From Haliclystus octoradiatus (taxonomy: Eukaryota > Cnidaria > Staurozoa > Stauromedusae > Haliclystidae): a DNA stretch of 64,000 nucleotides. Below the pieces are notes generated by a model. It was not told the origin of the DNA, ran no database searches, and saw only the letters and a program-made list of their open reading frames with translations. Positions within the stretch are counted from its first letter, which is position 1, and each line of letters begins with the position of its first letter. The stretch covers positions 19,803,482 to 19,867,481 of the forward strand of contig OU744451.1 of NCBI GenBank assembly GCA_916610825.1, in the 5' to 3' direction. Made by a program: the position numbers and the translations under genes. Of this stretch, positions 42,001-54,000 are shown piece after piece.

Positions 42001-44213
42001 GTTGAGCAGTGTAGTGATGGTGTGAGATTTTACTTACACATCCCTCTTATTTCATATAGAAGGTGAGGATAACCTTGAATGATTAAAGTAAATTATTCAC
42101 CACCCAGGCATGTGACGGGACAGAAAACAAAGCATATTACACAGAACACACACTCTATTATTCTGAGAATGAATTAGGTATGTGACGCAGGCTGTTATCA
42201 TACACGAGAAAATAGAATAAACCAATACTCAAGAAAGTTTATAATACATCCTTGGCTAAATTGAAATCCATTATAGTTGGAATACATGTACACTCATGTC
42301 TGACTAATAAAGTAGAAGCAAGTTCATTAACACTCAATAGGAATACAGTTCAAGATAAGATGCTGTCTATGTTACTCAGAATATTGACCGACAGCGCTCA
42401 TCAGACGAAAAAAATAATGAAAAAAATGTCTGATGAGTGCTATTGCGCAAAACTCTAAGTAATGGGAACAATGCTTAACTGGCTCTTCATACCCGGATCG
42501 AGCGCTCTATAAATCTATCATCATTCGTCATTCTTTAGCATTTACCTGGACAATAGCAGGATCTTGTGAGTATCGCTGTGGCGTTTCACAAACCACAAGA
42601 TCTTCAATGTCCTTTCCTCTGAATACGACATATTCATAAATTTCATTCTTAGGTGGAACAACTTCTTCAGTTCTAGTTTCAGTTCCAAATGTCTTGACTA
42701 GAAAAGCAATAAAAAATTAAATGTAATGATGAATATGTTAAAGATTGTTAATTTGCCTGACTACAATTATTAATTCAAGACTTATCACATCATGGTTTGC
42801 ATTAAATTTCTTTCTTATATTTTAAACTTGACTGCAAGTATTTATTTCCCTATATTTTCTGTACTCTTAGGGCTTCACGGAATCATCCTGATTTCATCAA
42901 ACACTGAATGCTAGTTTATACATGTACGGTAGCATTCAACTCAATTATAGTTTGCTAATATACAATTTTTTTGCAAGAGCAACCACCACTTCTATGTTAA
43001 TAAGTTGAACTATAACGCATTGCTCATTACCATTATGGTGGTCTAATGGCAGGATCCAGCAAAAGTAGGGATCCTGCGATCCTATATTCCAGAAAGTTAG
43101 AGCAAATTCAGAAGAAAATTGATATTTTCAATGATTTATTGATGAGGCATAAACAACAAATATCTAGTAGAAATTGTTTTTATGCCTCTAGGATTCCATA
43201 AGGCTGAACTATGCGTGGGACCCTGGTAATGGCACACTTCCTGATTTGTTTGTCGTACTGCCCGTCATTTTTTTTAGGTAAATGATATTATTTGGAAAGA
43301 GTAGCAAGAAAAAAGTTCTGTTATACCTGATACAATGTTATTGGCCCTAACTATAATTCATCCTGCAGTAGGTTATTCAATTGGCTACAGTGAAAGATAC
43401 ACATATTTTAATTTTCTGCCATGTTTGCATATTTAATCAGTTGACAATGTTGGACAAAATTCAAAGAAAAGTCATATTCGAAGCAAAACGCTGTTTGTTT
43501 ACCTTTTAGTATCAAAGTAGAATATAGTGAAGGTAATAAATCTCATAATTATTCTGATTTTATTTTTGATAGACCTAAATATTTGTTTTCATTACGGAAA
43601 TATCCAAAATCAAATTAACATATTTTTCAATTTAAGCTCAGTATCAGTATAAATAAGATTTTTGATTTAAAAGGCCATACTTATATATTAAATTGTAATC
43701 CTATCGAGTTTTGATTTCATAATTCAAAAAAAGAATTACATCAAGTCAAAATGGCATTTCTGTTTTATAGAATTTGGGATTACCATGTATATTGTATTTA
43801 GTAGGCATATTAGGTATTCAAACGAAGGTAATATATATTTATAAATGCTACATATATGTAAACGAAAAGGAAACACCGTACTAATGCAAACTTTCGCATT
43901 CCAATACGAATATTTTGTTCTTCCATCTTGAAAAAAAATATCAAAATGGACGAATTCAACAGACTACATCGCAAAAATACTAAACCAAGGGCAATATTCA
44001 AAAATAGTAATCCCTTTAGTTTACTTGCATATTTTAGATGATATTAACGAAATATAATAGAAAACAAAGTAAAAATCATAAACAAAATTTACCTTTTGCA
44101 AGAGTAACAGTCAATTTTTCTTGATCAATCGTATAAAGATAGCCTTCATATCTAACTTTCGCTTTAGATATAAGACTTATCTTGCTACCAATATAGGGAA
44201 CTTCACTAGACAT
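30052..44213 (-). CDS. LSM14: LSM14 / RAP55 mRNP protein
   Basis: Six exons on -: 44213-44093, 42697-42546, 39711-39222, 37561-37356, 31024-30870, 30268-30052; every joint is GT-AG and in phase, total 446 aa. LSM14 binds mRNA and DDX6/4E-T-type partners in P-bodies and represses translation. N-terminal Lsm domain: [20 protein letters not shown], then [12 protein letters not shown] (residues about 5-90). The middle is Gln/Pro- and Ser/Asn-rich. FDF motif: [20 protein letters not shown] box: [18 protein letters not shown] box: [11 protein letters not shown]-terminal RGG repeats. I chose the Met at 44213 because the family begins just before PYIGSK; an upstream in-frame Met at 44333 would add 40 unconserved residues. 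The introns (up to 6.3 kb) are packed with repeats. Confidence 0.96.
30302..30468. repeat. hAT-type MITE copy in LSM14 intron 5
   Basis: Ends CAGAGTCAAACAAAAG and CTTTTGTCGGACCCTG. The flanks atcgacca and atcaaaca agree at 6 of 8 positions, as expected for an old 8-bp duplication. Confidence 0.65.
30487..30607. repeat. Dispersed repeat, partner of 37112-37266
   Basis: Shares the stretch AATAGTCTGAAATC(T/C)GCTAAAAG, a matching block around caatgggaaaaag, and the end TCATGTCTGA with 37112-37266. Confidence 0.6.
31235..31540. repeat. Dispersed repeat, partner of 24893
   Basis: Contains GTTCAAATGGAACTTTGGC and GAATGACCAT, as at 24950. Begins and ends near (c)ccggggaaggggtaac and gttaccccctccc, which pair as short inverted ends. 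Confidence 0.5.
31600..32200. other. Intron sequence, nothing recognised
   Basis: Part of the 6.3-kb LSM14 intron 4. No exon-like or repeat structure identified. Confidence 0.4.
32215..32575 (-). repeat. tRNA-derived SINE
   Basis: On -, GGGGTGATTAGCTCAGTTGG gives a good A box (32549-32561), and GGTTCAAATCC (32495-32505) is a perfect B box. The anticodon arm does not pair and an extra hairpin (AGAT/ATCT) sits before the T arm, so it is not a functional tRNA. A GC-richer, tRNA-unrelated body follows to about 32215 (it includes GCGGCGCATCGTTGCGC). It lies in LSM14 intron 4, in the same orientation as the gene. Confidence 0.6.
32865..34390. other. Non-coding interior of the 4.1-kb element
   Basis: No ORF or exon recognised; unique-looking AT-rich DNA. 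Confidence 0.35.
34400..36310. repeat. 146-bp tandem array, about 13 units
   Basis: Units begin around GATGTCAGAAATGTTCCTG (34591, 34741, 34887, 35033, 35183, 35329, 35475, 35621, 35767, 35912, 36058, 36195). The step is 145-150, mostly 146 bp, with a shorter last one. Length changes sit mainly in an (AT)n stretch. Each unit also has TTGGACTCTTGGACCACACC, a conserved ACTACTGAGGG, and GGGATGGTCTACTCGA. The ORF across the first units is a by-product. Confidence 0.95.
37112..37266. repeat. MITE with TCAGACA-type inverted ends
   Basis: Starts TCAGACACGAGAATT and ends AATTCTCATGTCTGA, about 155 bp, in LSM14 intron 4 close to the FDF exon. The partner copy is at 30487. Confidence 0.65.
37943..37976 (-). 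ncRNA. Hammerhead-ribozyme-like core
   Basis: On - reads CTGATGA (37976-37970), T, GCCAT, an 11-nt loop, ATGGC, GAAAC (37947-37943), then GTTGTGAAATCC. CUGAUGA, a perfect 5-bp stem II and GAAAC are the conserved core of hammerhead ribozymes, which occur in Penelope-like elements. The CGAAACGTTG that follows is also at the Penelope tail near 6510. I could not place the cleavage-site strand (stem I/III), so activity is unproven; there is also one extra base before stem II. Confidence 0.45.
38000..39075. other. LSM14 intron 3 sequence with an internal inverted repeat
   Basis: No exon. At about 38628-38706 ACACTGAGAATTACCAGGCC and GGCCTGATAATTCTCAGTGT pair around a short loop of taCGCCTGAtag repeats, a small hairpin. 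Confidence 0.5.
40708..40901. repeat. hAT-type MITE with 8-bp target duplication
   Basis: 194 bp, ends CAGGGTCCGACAAA and TTTTGTCGGACCCTG, flanked by exact CGAGCATG at 40700-40707 and 40902-40909. The 8-bp duplication and CAGGG ends identify a non-autonomous hAT element. It is the best copy of the family that also occurs at 1005, 30302, 43050 and 54350. Confidence 0.92.
41412..41806. repeat. ~80-bp tandem array, 5 diverged units
   Basis: Units contain GCTGCG(A/G)T ... GATGTGTCTATTA(G/C)ACAATTAGCTGCG, AAATGATCTATTTAGC and AATTGAC(T)TTTAAGC. Clearly degenerate. In LSM14 intron 2. Confidence 0.8.
42389..42442. repeat. Small inverted repeat in LSM14 intron 2
   Basis: AGCGCTCATCAGAC and GTCTGATGAGTGCT pair around an A-rich loop about 100 nt past the donor of exon 2. 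No GAAA box is placed as in a hammerhead. Confidence 0.55.
43050..43225. repeat. hAT-type MITE copy in LSM14 intron 1
   Basis: Starts CAGGATCCAGCAAAAG and ends GTGGGACCCTG. TAATGG lies on both sides, probably the rest of an 8-bp duplication. Confidence 0.6.
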
Positions 44214-45007
44214 CTTTGTCACTTGGAATGGTGTCTTTTCAGTGAAGGATGGCCAAGATTTAATGAAATATTTATATTCTATTTTCTTAACATTGCCGAC
44301 AGATTTTGAGCAAGAATTCACCACAACAAACACAAAGCTGCGCGGGAAGAATCAAATGGAAGGGACTAGAACCTAATGAAACGTCAGATCAAAACAACAA
44401 CAATGAATTTTGGAAGTTTTCTTTTCTCAGACAAATATTCAACAACAAAAACAACAACAAGCACAGTAAAACGTTTTCTCGATTTGGAAACATCACTTCT
44501 AAACGGTGAATGATGTTCCTTTTGAATCAAAACTCAGAAACTTCTTTTGAAAATATTTGAATCTCAGAAAATTGTCTCCGGGTCTCCTGTCATCATCTCC
44601 GGATTGCAGAGAGATTCAATATGAGGCCGAAGAATAATCATTTTGCTTCTTTCGACACTTTCGTCTTCGATCAATCTATCTGGATTGTTTCTTCGTGTGG
44701 AACTTTGGAAGCTAGCTCCGCCTGGCTCTATTGATTACTGGATTGTAGAAATATACTTATGAATGCGATAGAAGAAGATGATGTTGCACAATCCACAATC
44801 CAAGAATGACGGCTAGGCTATTGAAATTGAAAAGGTCATATCTAGGTCATAAAGCCAATCGGCCTCTGCCCCGCAAAATGGCAGGTAGGCTACCCGGCTA
44901 GCCGTAGCAGACCATTGAGACCAATTTAAGCTTTAGAGTTTGCTGTTTTTATAAACTCACCAAAGATATCTAATAGCTATCTTTCAGATGAGAAGAATTA
45001 TGAAGAT
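44214..45007. promoter_or_regulatory. Shared upstream region of LSM14 and the CapA-type gene
   Basis: 794 bp between the two start codons on opposite strands, free of the repeats that fill the rest of the locus. It must hold both 5' ends and likely a bidirectional promoter (inference). No TATA box is obvious. A good splice-acceptor-like site (CTATCTTTCAG, ending 44987) lies 20 nt before the CapA start codon. Confidence 0.5.
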
Positions 45008-48000
45008 ATGGATTTTCTACAAGCAATAATAGGCCTATTTGGTAAGTGAATTAAGCACAAAGTTTAAACTTTAAACTTTATCTATAAATTCATGCCGAAA
45101 TTCCTTATTTTCACACATTATCTTTGTTAACCAAATAACTACAAATATACAAATATAGCTTTGAGTCAAAAGTTTAAACCATTTCAATTGTATAGCATAG
45201 CATAATTTAATACGAAAGCATTCTAATCAATTAAGTTACTTAATTTGGATGACCTGCCTTTGCGGCCCTTGCCCTACTGTGCTCCATGCCATTAAACAAA
45301 CAAATCTGTTACAGAGATTGTAATGGTCTTCCTCTCCTAAATGAGCACATATCTTATCAGGAGAAAATCCTTCAGTCTGTTGGGTGTCCGGTTAAGACAG
45401 GTTTGTCTATAGTTTCCTATAATAAAAAGATGTGGTGAGTTTTTCATCAACAAATTTATACACATTCACAAACAGTTTTATGAAACAGTTCATGAAAAAC
45501 AGGCTATTTAACGTCCATGAACTGTTCATAAAACTGTTAATGGGGCTTCCTCATCCCTTATAATGTACTTTATTTATAAATAAACTCATATCCTACTGCA
45601 ATGATAAAAAGATAGGCCTACTGCTATATATACAGTTACCTGTTGGTATGTTTTACAGGATTCGAGACGCCCATTGATATATATATTTACATGTAATAAG
45701 ATTTTTTTATATATATGTAACAGATATATGTCAAAACAAGTACTTTCTAGCTATGCTGGGAAGGTCCTTTTCCCTTAATGAGTTTTTGAAGCAAGTTCTA
45801 GTCGAATCTGAATTAGTTATCTTATTATCGCTTGCTTTTAATAGTTCGTTGAACATCAAGGCTTTCTTTTTGAATGCTTTTACTTTGAAGCTTCTGGTTG
45901 TTGCTGATCGTGTTTTTCCTTCAACACTGGTAAATAATGATTGTAAATATTCAATATCTATGTAGGCCCCAATATGCTACCTTGTGCAACGCCAGATTGT
46001 GTGGCTTCGTATGATGATAAATTACCCTCCACTTTCACCCTTTGCCTCCTGTCTTGAAGGTAGGCCTAATTGGAAATATGCTCAATTGAAGATGTGCTAA
46101 ATCCATACGCTGTGAGCCTAAGAAGCAGCATCTGATGGTGCACTGAATCAAAAGCCTTGCTGAGATCTAGGGCGATTGCAGACACATGTAGCCCGTTGTC
46201 TACAGACTTGCGCCAATCTTCGGTTGCCTTGATGAGAGCTGTTTCGCATGAGTGGTGTTTTAGATAGCCTGACATTGTCTGAGACCAAAGTTTGTTGTTT
46301 GACATGTGACTATTTATCTGCTGGTTCAGAAGCCGCTCGAACACTTTAGAGAGTGCGACTAGCAGCGTAATTGGACGATAATTCGACTTGCAATATGGAT
46401 CTCCGTGTTTGTAGATCGGAGTCAGTAGTCCGTCTTTCCAATGAGCAGGAAACATTTTCAATTCAATACATTTGTTAAATAGCTCAGCTAAAGCCTCAGA
46501 TATGAGATCAGATACAAAAGTAAGAATCCAGTTAGGCAAGCAATCTTCTCCTGGTGAATTCTTGACTTTAAGATGATTTGATATGCGCTTTACTTCAATG
46601 GCATCGATTTTCATGAACTCAAATAATGGAATATTTTCATCCGAGGGTTTGAGAGTATTTAGGTACTGGTAGTGCAGAGCAGCTAGAGGCTTACAATTTG
46701 ATGAAATGTTGGCAAAATTCCTATTCAGTATATCTGCAACAGTGTGAGGTGACTTTGTGAGTTTCCCGTCTTCGTAATGTATCCCACTGGATGATGATGA
46801 CGTTTTGCTAGGTAGACATGCAGAAATTGTTCGCCAAAAGTTTTTCTTGTCCCTTTCTTCTGAGATAGAATGCATATACCTTTTTATCTCCAGTCGTCTT
46901 GTTTTTGAGGCAATTTGTTTTTTCTCAATGTATACGGATCGGTTTTCTTCTGATTTGTTGTTTCTGTATGTGTTCTATGCTTTGTTTCGCAGTCTGGTGC
47001 ATTTTACAAGAGCTGGTGTTACCCATGGAGGTTGATCTGGCTTGATGATTCTGCATTTTGTAGGACAGCGTTTGTCAAGAGTAGATAGTAGCGTCTGTTC
47101 TATCAGCTTGAGGCCATTAACAGGGTCAGATGATTCACTAAGACTTTTCCATGATATTTCTTTCAGATCGTTTCTCAGTCCAGCCATGTTGGAAGATTTG
47201 ATAGAGCGGTATTTAACTTTGATGGGCTTTGGTCTAGGCATTTTCATTTTAACTGATGTGCACACCATAGCGTCGTCACTTTCTGATCGATGGACTACTT
47301 TCGATGTTTGATTAATATCAGTGTTACTTGTTATGATGACATCGAGCAGAATTTCTGATGCTGCATGTGTGGGCTCTTTTATCAGATTTATCAAGCAGTG
47401 ATCGTTCATAAAGTCTTTTAAATGATTACCAACGATGCATGGATGTGCTAAGTTCATGTTTAGGTCGCCAATTATGCAGAACGATCGATCTTCTGAGCGA
47501 ATTTTCGTAACTTATTGTTCGATTGAGTTAATGAAATTTTGATGGCATGATGATGGTAGTCTATACGCGAAGATAATTATCATTCTTGATTTTTTTTGAC
47601 TTAATCTCGATGCGGATAATTTCTATAGATGCAGGCTCCGGGATTTTCCTTCTTTTTTGATTGACGTCGCTGTTAACGTAGACCAAGAGGCCACCTCCGT
47701 GTTTGTTTCTATCCCTACAGAAAGTCTTGCATGTCCTTTCAATGTATGTATTTATTGGCATTCGGTCTGTTTTGTCTAACTTTGTTTCAGCTATACAAAA
47801 TGCGTCCAATAAGTTGTTGTTTAGTAGTGGATAGACTGACGTAGTTTTATTGAATACACTATTTATGTTCCAATAGCCTATTGTTTTTGTAAGCTGATTG
47901 TTTTCTTACAAGTCAAGCAAATCGAACAGGACACTTATATCAATCATGAATGTGTGAGTAAATGATTTTAAATGTCTCCTTATGCTTCAATCTTTTCCCA

Positions 48001-51000
48001 CCTCTTGTACAACGTTTTCGTCTTCTAACATTATTCTTTGTGTGAGCAAATGTACAGGATAAATCCAAAATAGATTCAAGATTAATAGAGGCATCTTTTT
48101 GATAGTATAATAGCTCTCTTCGCGTGTAGACCATTGTAGATAGGCATTTAAGATGATAGTATAGAGATAGAGAATAAACTCACCCTGGAAAACTAATTAA
48201 TTAATTAAAAATGTTATTAAATACTAAGCTGGAATAGAAAATTTATTAAAAACTATGAAACTATAACACTATTGACTTAAATTTAAGATAATAATTTGTA
48301 AAATAATGGAGCGCGCAATATCATGACCGTCGCACGTGAGTTGCGTCACATCATTGATGCGCCCCTTATAACTTTCAAATAATTCTTTCATCTATAGGAA
48401 TCACTTTATCAGTCAACAACTATGTTCTTGGGAATGACGTTGCATCATTAGTTGTTGTTGGAGACATTTCATTTGATAATTCAATACGCTACTTTGGTGA
48501 CAGGTCCTGTGATTATTTCCGACCATTTGATAATGTAAAAGATATTATTCAAAGTGCTGATTTAGCCATTGGTAACTTTGAAACACCGTTAGTTGTACCA
48601 AGCATGACAAATGATCCATTAGTGAAAACAAAAGAAATTCATCTTGGGGCATGGGCACACACTGTACAAGGACTGAAGTAAGTACATGTGTAGCCAATAA
48701 ATTAACGTATTCTTGACTATATTCTTTTTGAACAGTTCATCAACACCTCATGAACAGTCACAAAGAGTTCATAAACACTTCATGAACCTGTTCATGATCT
48801 GGTTAATTTATGTGAAAATGCCTAAAAGTTCATGAACAGTTCATGAGCATTTGGGCAATTGTGCGTTCATGTACTCAGGACTTTTCTTCGGAGGAGAGTG
48901 TTCATTGATGCTCATAAATGTTATGAAATGACCTATTTTCACCAGATAGGTTCCTTGAAATATTTTCATTTCTCTAAAGAATTTCAATTTTCTTTGAAAT
49001 TCGTCCAGTCTTCTGCAAACCTTAGTTGCAAGGTTGCCAATCACTTTTTAAATTTAACAAATTGATTTTGAATTCATTATGAACTGTTCTAATATCATCT
49101 AGAAGTTGATGTTCTTTAGATCCAGGGTTTGATTTATGGGGGATTCCAGGACTGAAAGTCCCGGAACGCAGGGCTGTGGAAGTTACAAAAGTAACTACTT
49201 ACTGTTACTAAGTTACTCGTCAAAAAATCAACTTTTTACCAGTACAAGTTACATTTTGTTTATACACAAATTTAAATTTGGAGCAGGCCCGCGCCACCCT
49301 AGTGTTTCCAGAATCTTGATCTGTTTAAACAAATCAGAAATACATACATACATACAACTGCAATAGTTACTTTTAAAGTTACCCAACATTTGACCTCATT
49401 TTGAATAAAAAAAAATAGTTTAGAATTGACGGGTAGTACTTTTTGTAATAAAATGTTTGTCTGCTTTCAATGTTTTTTTTCAGAAAGATGTTATTGTTGT
49501 TGTAAATATAATCAACATTTTTTCATGGGTTAACAGCAACAAAAATAAATTAAAAATAAGTCGTAATCCATAATCATAAAATCGATAAAAACCAAAGTCA
49601 GAGATGCAATTTAAAGAGTGTAAAATAAAGAGTGATAATCTCTTTTAAAAACTGGTCCTTTTGAGTAACATTTCATCACTAAAATATTGTATAACTCAAC
49701 AGATAACAAATCAAGCCAACTATATGTAAATTATTTGTTTAAAATTGAGTAATTATCTTTTCAATATCTCACTCCTTTCAAAAGCTTCGAAAGTCCTTTC
49801 TGATAACGGTGACAAAAATTCAGAATGTCAGTTGTTATCTTCTACTGCGCATGCGTCGTAAAAACAAGTAAAGATTCTATCAAAAAGAGGCAATATATAT
49901 ATATTCGTCGCCAGACAATTCTTGCCTCGTATAATTTTTATTTCGAGTCAAAAAGTTTTTCCCAGTATGTCTGTGAAAATTCAATATTCCAATAAAATAA
50001 TCTGAAATAACTTTTGCCTGAAAATTTCTACAGTGAAACCTGTATATAACAGCCACCTATGAGAGGTAGATAAACTGACCACTATGTGGAGGTGGCCTTT
50101 ATCTACAGGGTTAATTCAATAGAAAATATTATTTTAGACACATCTAGAGTGGCCACTATAGACAGGTGGCCGCTTTATAGAGGTGACCATTATAACAGGT
50201 TTGACTGTAGTTACAATGCTAACAATGGCATTAGTTACCGTTACAAGCTACTTCATTTCCAAAGTAACTAGCTACTGTACCGTTAAAAGTTCTGAAAAAG
50301 TAACAATTACAAATAGTTCTTGGACAGTTATGAAAATTGTGCCCATAAATAGCATAACAATTGATGTGTGAACAAAATGTGGCTAACAGGTTATTTTTAG
50401 GTTAGCTTGAATCAAGCCAGCTGCAAGATGATGCACCATTCCAGGTGTTTTTTTTAGAAATTAGTTGTGATCTAATTATCAATCATCATTTAGACAACTA
50501 ATGAACTAATTGCTGATTAGGGCAGGCAATTGTGACATAGTAAGTAACCATTACTAAATCCAACTACTTTGTGGGGAATGGTATCTACCCCTGAGAAAAA
50601 CAGTTCATGGACAGTTAATGAACCAATCATGAACGAACTCATGAATGTTAAAAGTATAATTCATGACTCATGTAATAGATTTTAAATGTATAGTTTAAGG
50701 TTTCTTAAAGAACTGATAAGTAATATCTTATATTATTTAGATATGCTGGATTTAGTGTTGTCGGCCTTGCTAATAATCATTTGATTGATTTTGGTGATGC
50801 TAGTGTTAATCTAACTACTAACACATTAAAGTTTTATGATATTCCATATGTTGGTGTGACATATGGAAGATATTATTATACAAGACAGGTAAGATAGAAA
50901 TCAATTGATGTAGGCAAATTACCCTGTTGTTATTCTCAAAATCATAGCATTTCTTGCACTAAGAATTTTTTGAAATTCTTGAAAACCTACTGAAAACTTA

Positions 51001-54000
51001 CTGAATAGGCTACAGAATTGGGCACTTTTCATGATCAGTAGGTTTTAAAATTTAATGTGTGTAGTTTCAGTAGTTTTTGAGTAGAAATTGAGAACAATCT
51101 TTATTTGAGTGTCTGGTGAATTTCAGTATGGTTAACGAACTAACGAATATTACTTGGATTTCAGTGGACTGTAATGATGTGATGTTCTAATATGAAATAA
51201 TTCAAAAATGAATGACGTTTGATATATAACAACAGTTTATAGTTGAAAATAGTCAAAAATTAGACATTTAGTTCGCTACTTAAAGTTTCACGCTACACAC
51301 AACATTCTCTCTCTTTCAGAAATAGAAAATATGTTAACTCTACTGAACTATCTAAGCGAGTCTGGCAATTAAAGACGAAAAGAAGAAGTACAAGATAACT
51401 TGGTCCATTCTCTCAACCGCTAACACATACAGTAACAAAACAAAAAATGTGATTTCTGCCTAACAGAGAAGTATTTTATAATTTTCTCTAACAATAAACT
51501 ATTAAACAAAAGGTCAGAATTGATTTCAAAATGCAGACACGAAAACAAATTTTATTTATCAAACTTAAAAACCTAACAGATGTAACAGGAAGTAGCAGGA
51601 ACAATTAACGATAACTTATATTTATCCTACTGACAATTTTAAACAATAGAAAGTAGACATTAGCATTTTATTTCAATGTATTTTCAAACGGTATCGAGTA
51701 TTATTTTTCCTTTAATAAATTGCCTGATGATTGCTTAGGCGTGAAACTTTAAGTAGCAAAATGAATGTCTAATTTTTGACTATTTTCAACTATATTACAC
51801 GTTCTGCTGTATAACATTGAGCATACATTCAGTAAAGACAAATAATAAGTATATTAATATACTAGCAATTAGTGTCGGTCCATGATGGACCTTGTGTATT
51901 AAAACTTTCAGATCACTAATAATTGAACAATTGACTAAGCAATTGAATTGAGAAAACAATTGAATGTCACTGTATAATATGGAGAGTGAACTTTGGTGGA
52001 GAACATGAGACACAATACGCATTTCAAATTTGTTACTGTACACGGTTATCTCGACACAACTGTTTGCATAATCTCCCGACAACGGATTATCTGTATTATT
52101 TCGCCAGTAAGACGTACATAAGTCGCGGACAGACACAGAAATATAGCCATATATAAACAGACAGTATTATATATATAAGTGATTTATTCATTTGTTTATT
52201 AATTGATACATATTTTTAATATCGCGTTCTCTGTCTGGCGCTGCAGAACAGATCTGAGGTTTTTCACTACACAAATCACATGACATTAACAATAACATTT
52301 ACAATTCGCTACAGTGGTATAAATTACATAAAATGATACAATTTCCGCCGTAACGAACCCAATCCCATTCCAGTATGTTTCCAGTACGTTTTCAGTTGCG
52401 ATTCAATATATCCAAGTTTCATAGAGAACTGTCAATAAATTCTGTCATTTTTTTCAACCAAGTCATCATAAAAGTAATAAACAATTAAGCAGTGGGACGA
52501 TACAATCAATCATCAATTATTTATCAATTATCATTCAAATATTGATAATTAGAATAGTCAAATGAAGTACCGGTATCAATTTTTATCAAATATAGAGTGT
52601 TATTTCCTGGTTAAACTTTTCTTCAAAAAAAAATTATCTTGTAAAGGTGACGATTATTTAAAATCAAAATTATTTACAGTTTGCTGTTTTCTGTTAACAG
52701 AAACCATTTATTAAAGTGGTCAAAGATATCAAGATTGGTCTCTTGGCATATTGCGCCAACATGGAAGGTTGTTATCGTATACGTAATCTTAGTTGTTCTG
52801 GCCCTGCATTATATGATTTTGATGTTGTTAAACAAGATATAGATGATTTGAAGGTAAACCAGAGCCTCTGACCTTTGTAGTCTTGAATTTTATGTAATGT
52901 ATAAATAACAGCCAATGCTGCTATCTGATCCAATTTTAGCAGTGAATAATCACAAATAAATTACTTAGTTGTGTTACGTTGACAACAAAGATATTCAATT
53001 AATCACATTAAGTAGTTACCAGGGCTTTCAGTCAGGGACATCCAAAATGACTGCTAAAATTGGAGTAGACCTGTGCCACATGCCCCTGTACTTCACTTGA
53101 CCTGCGGCTGCTGCGTATAGGCTGCTGCCAGATGAGCGCAGGTACGCAGCGGAATAGTGGGCCTTGTGGAGCTAGGCTAAAATTGGAGTACTAACGTGTA
53201 GTGAAATATCCAAAAGTATTTCCAGCCCACTGAGAATTCTAAGTCGACGTCAAAACTAAATAGAAAAAGTGCATAAAAATATTTTAATACACAAACTCAT
53301 ATTATTTAGGACGTAATGTTAAAATATGCTGAACAAAAATAAGATCTTATTATACAATTTCCTTTGTTAACAAAAATGTAAGTTATCAAAAGACTCCCGA
53401 TTCCATCAGGACTTCGGGAGGACCGGAAGCTCTGGGTAAACGATGTATAGTTCCTCAGTCAATAAACAACCCATTGCAAGCATTTTATCTATACTGGTAC
53501 CTATAATAATAAATTGAATAATCAATTATATTGATTGTGAACTCAGATAGCCTACACATATGTATATGAATTAAGTGCTTAATTACCTCAGATTTCCGAT
53601 AAAGCTGCAACATGATGTCATCAGGTCTCCATGGATTGTAATTTTTGTCAAATGTCAGAGACTCATGATCGATAATTACAATGAATAACTGTCATCAGTC
53701 GTCTGTTTTGAAATATCTTGAGACATAATCAATGTATTGCTTCTTGCAATTCCCCCATACGACTGCGCTATAGTAGTAATAGAAAACAATTTGGTTACTC
53801 GAGTTGTGACAATAGAGCAAAATATTTTATTCAATATTCAATTTGAATTGAAAAATGAATTGTTGAATATTTGATTATTGTTTTGGCCATCAACTCGCAT
53901 CCATAATAGTATTGCTATTTATTTGTTTTTGTAATTCTCTAGTCACAAAATGTGGATGTGAAGATTGTCTATTTTCATTGGGGTACAGAGTATCGAGAAA

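Noticed and set aside
42389-42442. Second hammerhead ribozyme (GTCTGATGAG present)
   Set aside because: No GAAA box at the right distance after a stem II; only a small inverted repeat.
44214-44333. LSM14 start at the upstream in-frame Met (44333)
   Set aside because: The extra 40 residues have no likeness to the family, whose members begin just before the Lsm domain at 44213.
45753-45960. 70-codon + strand frame in CapA intron 1
   Set aside because: Most likely antisense to, or just beyond, the decayed LINE; no domain.
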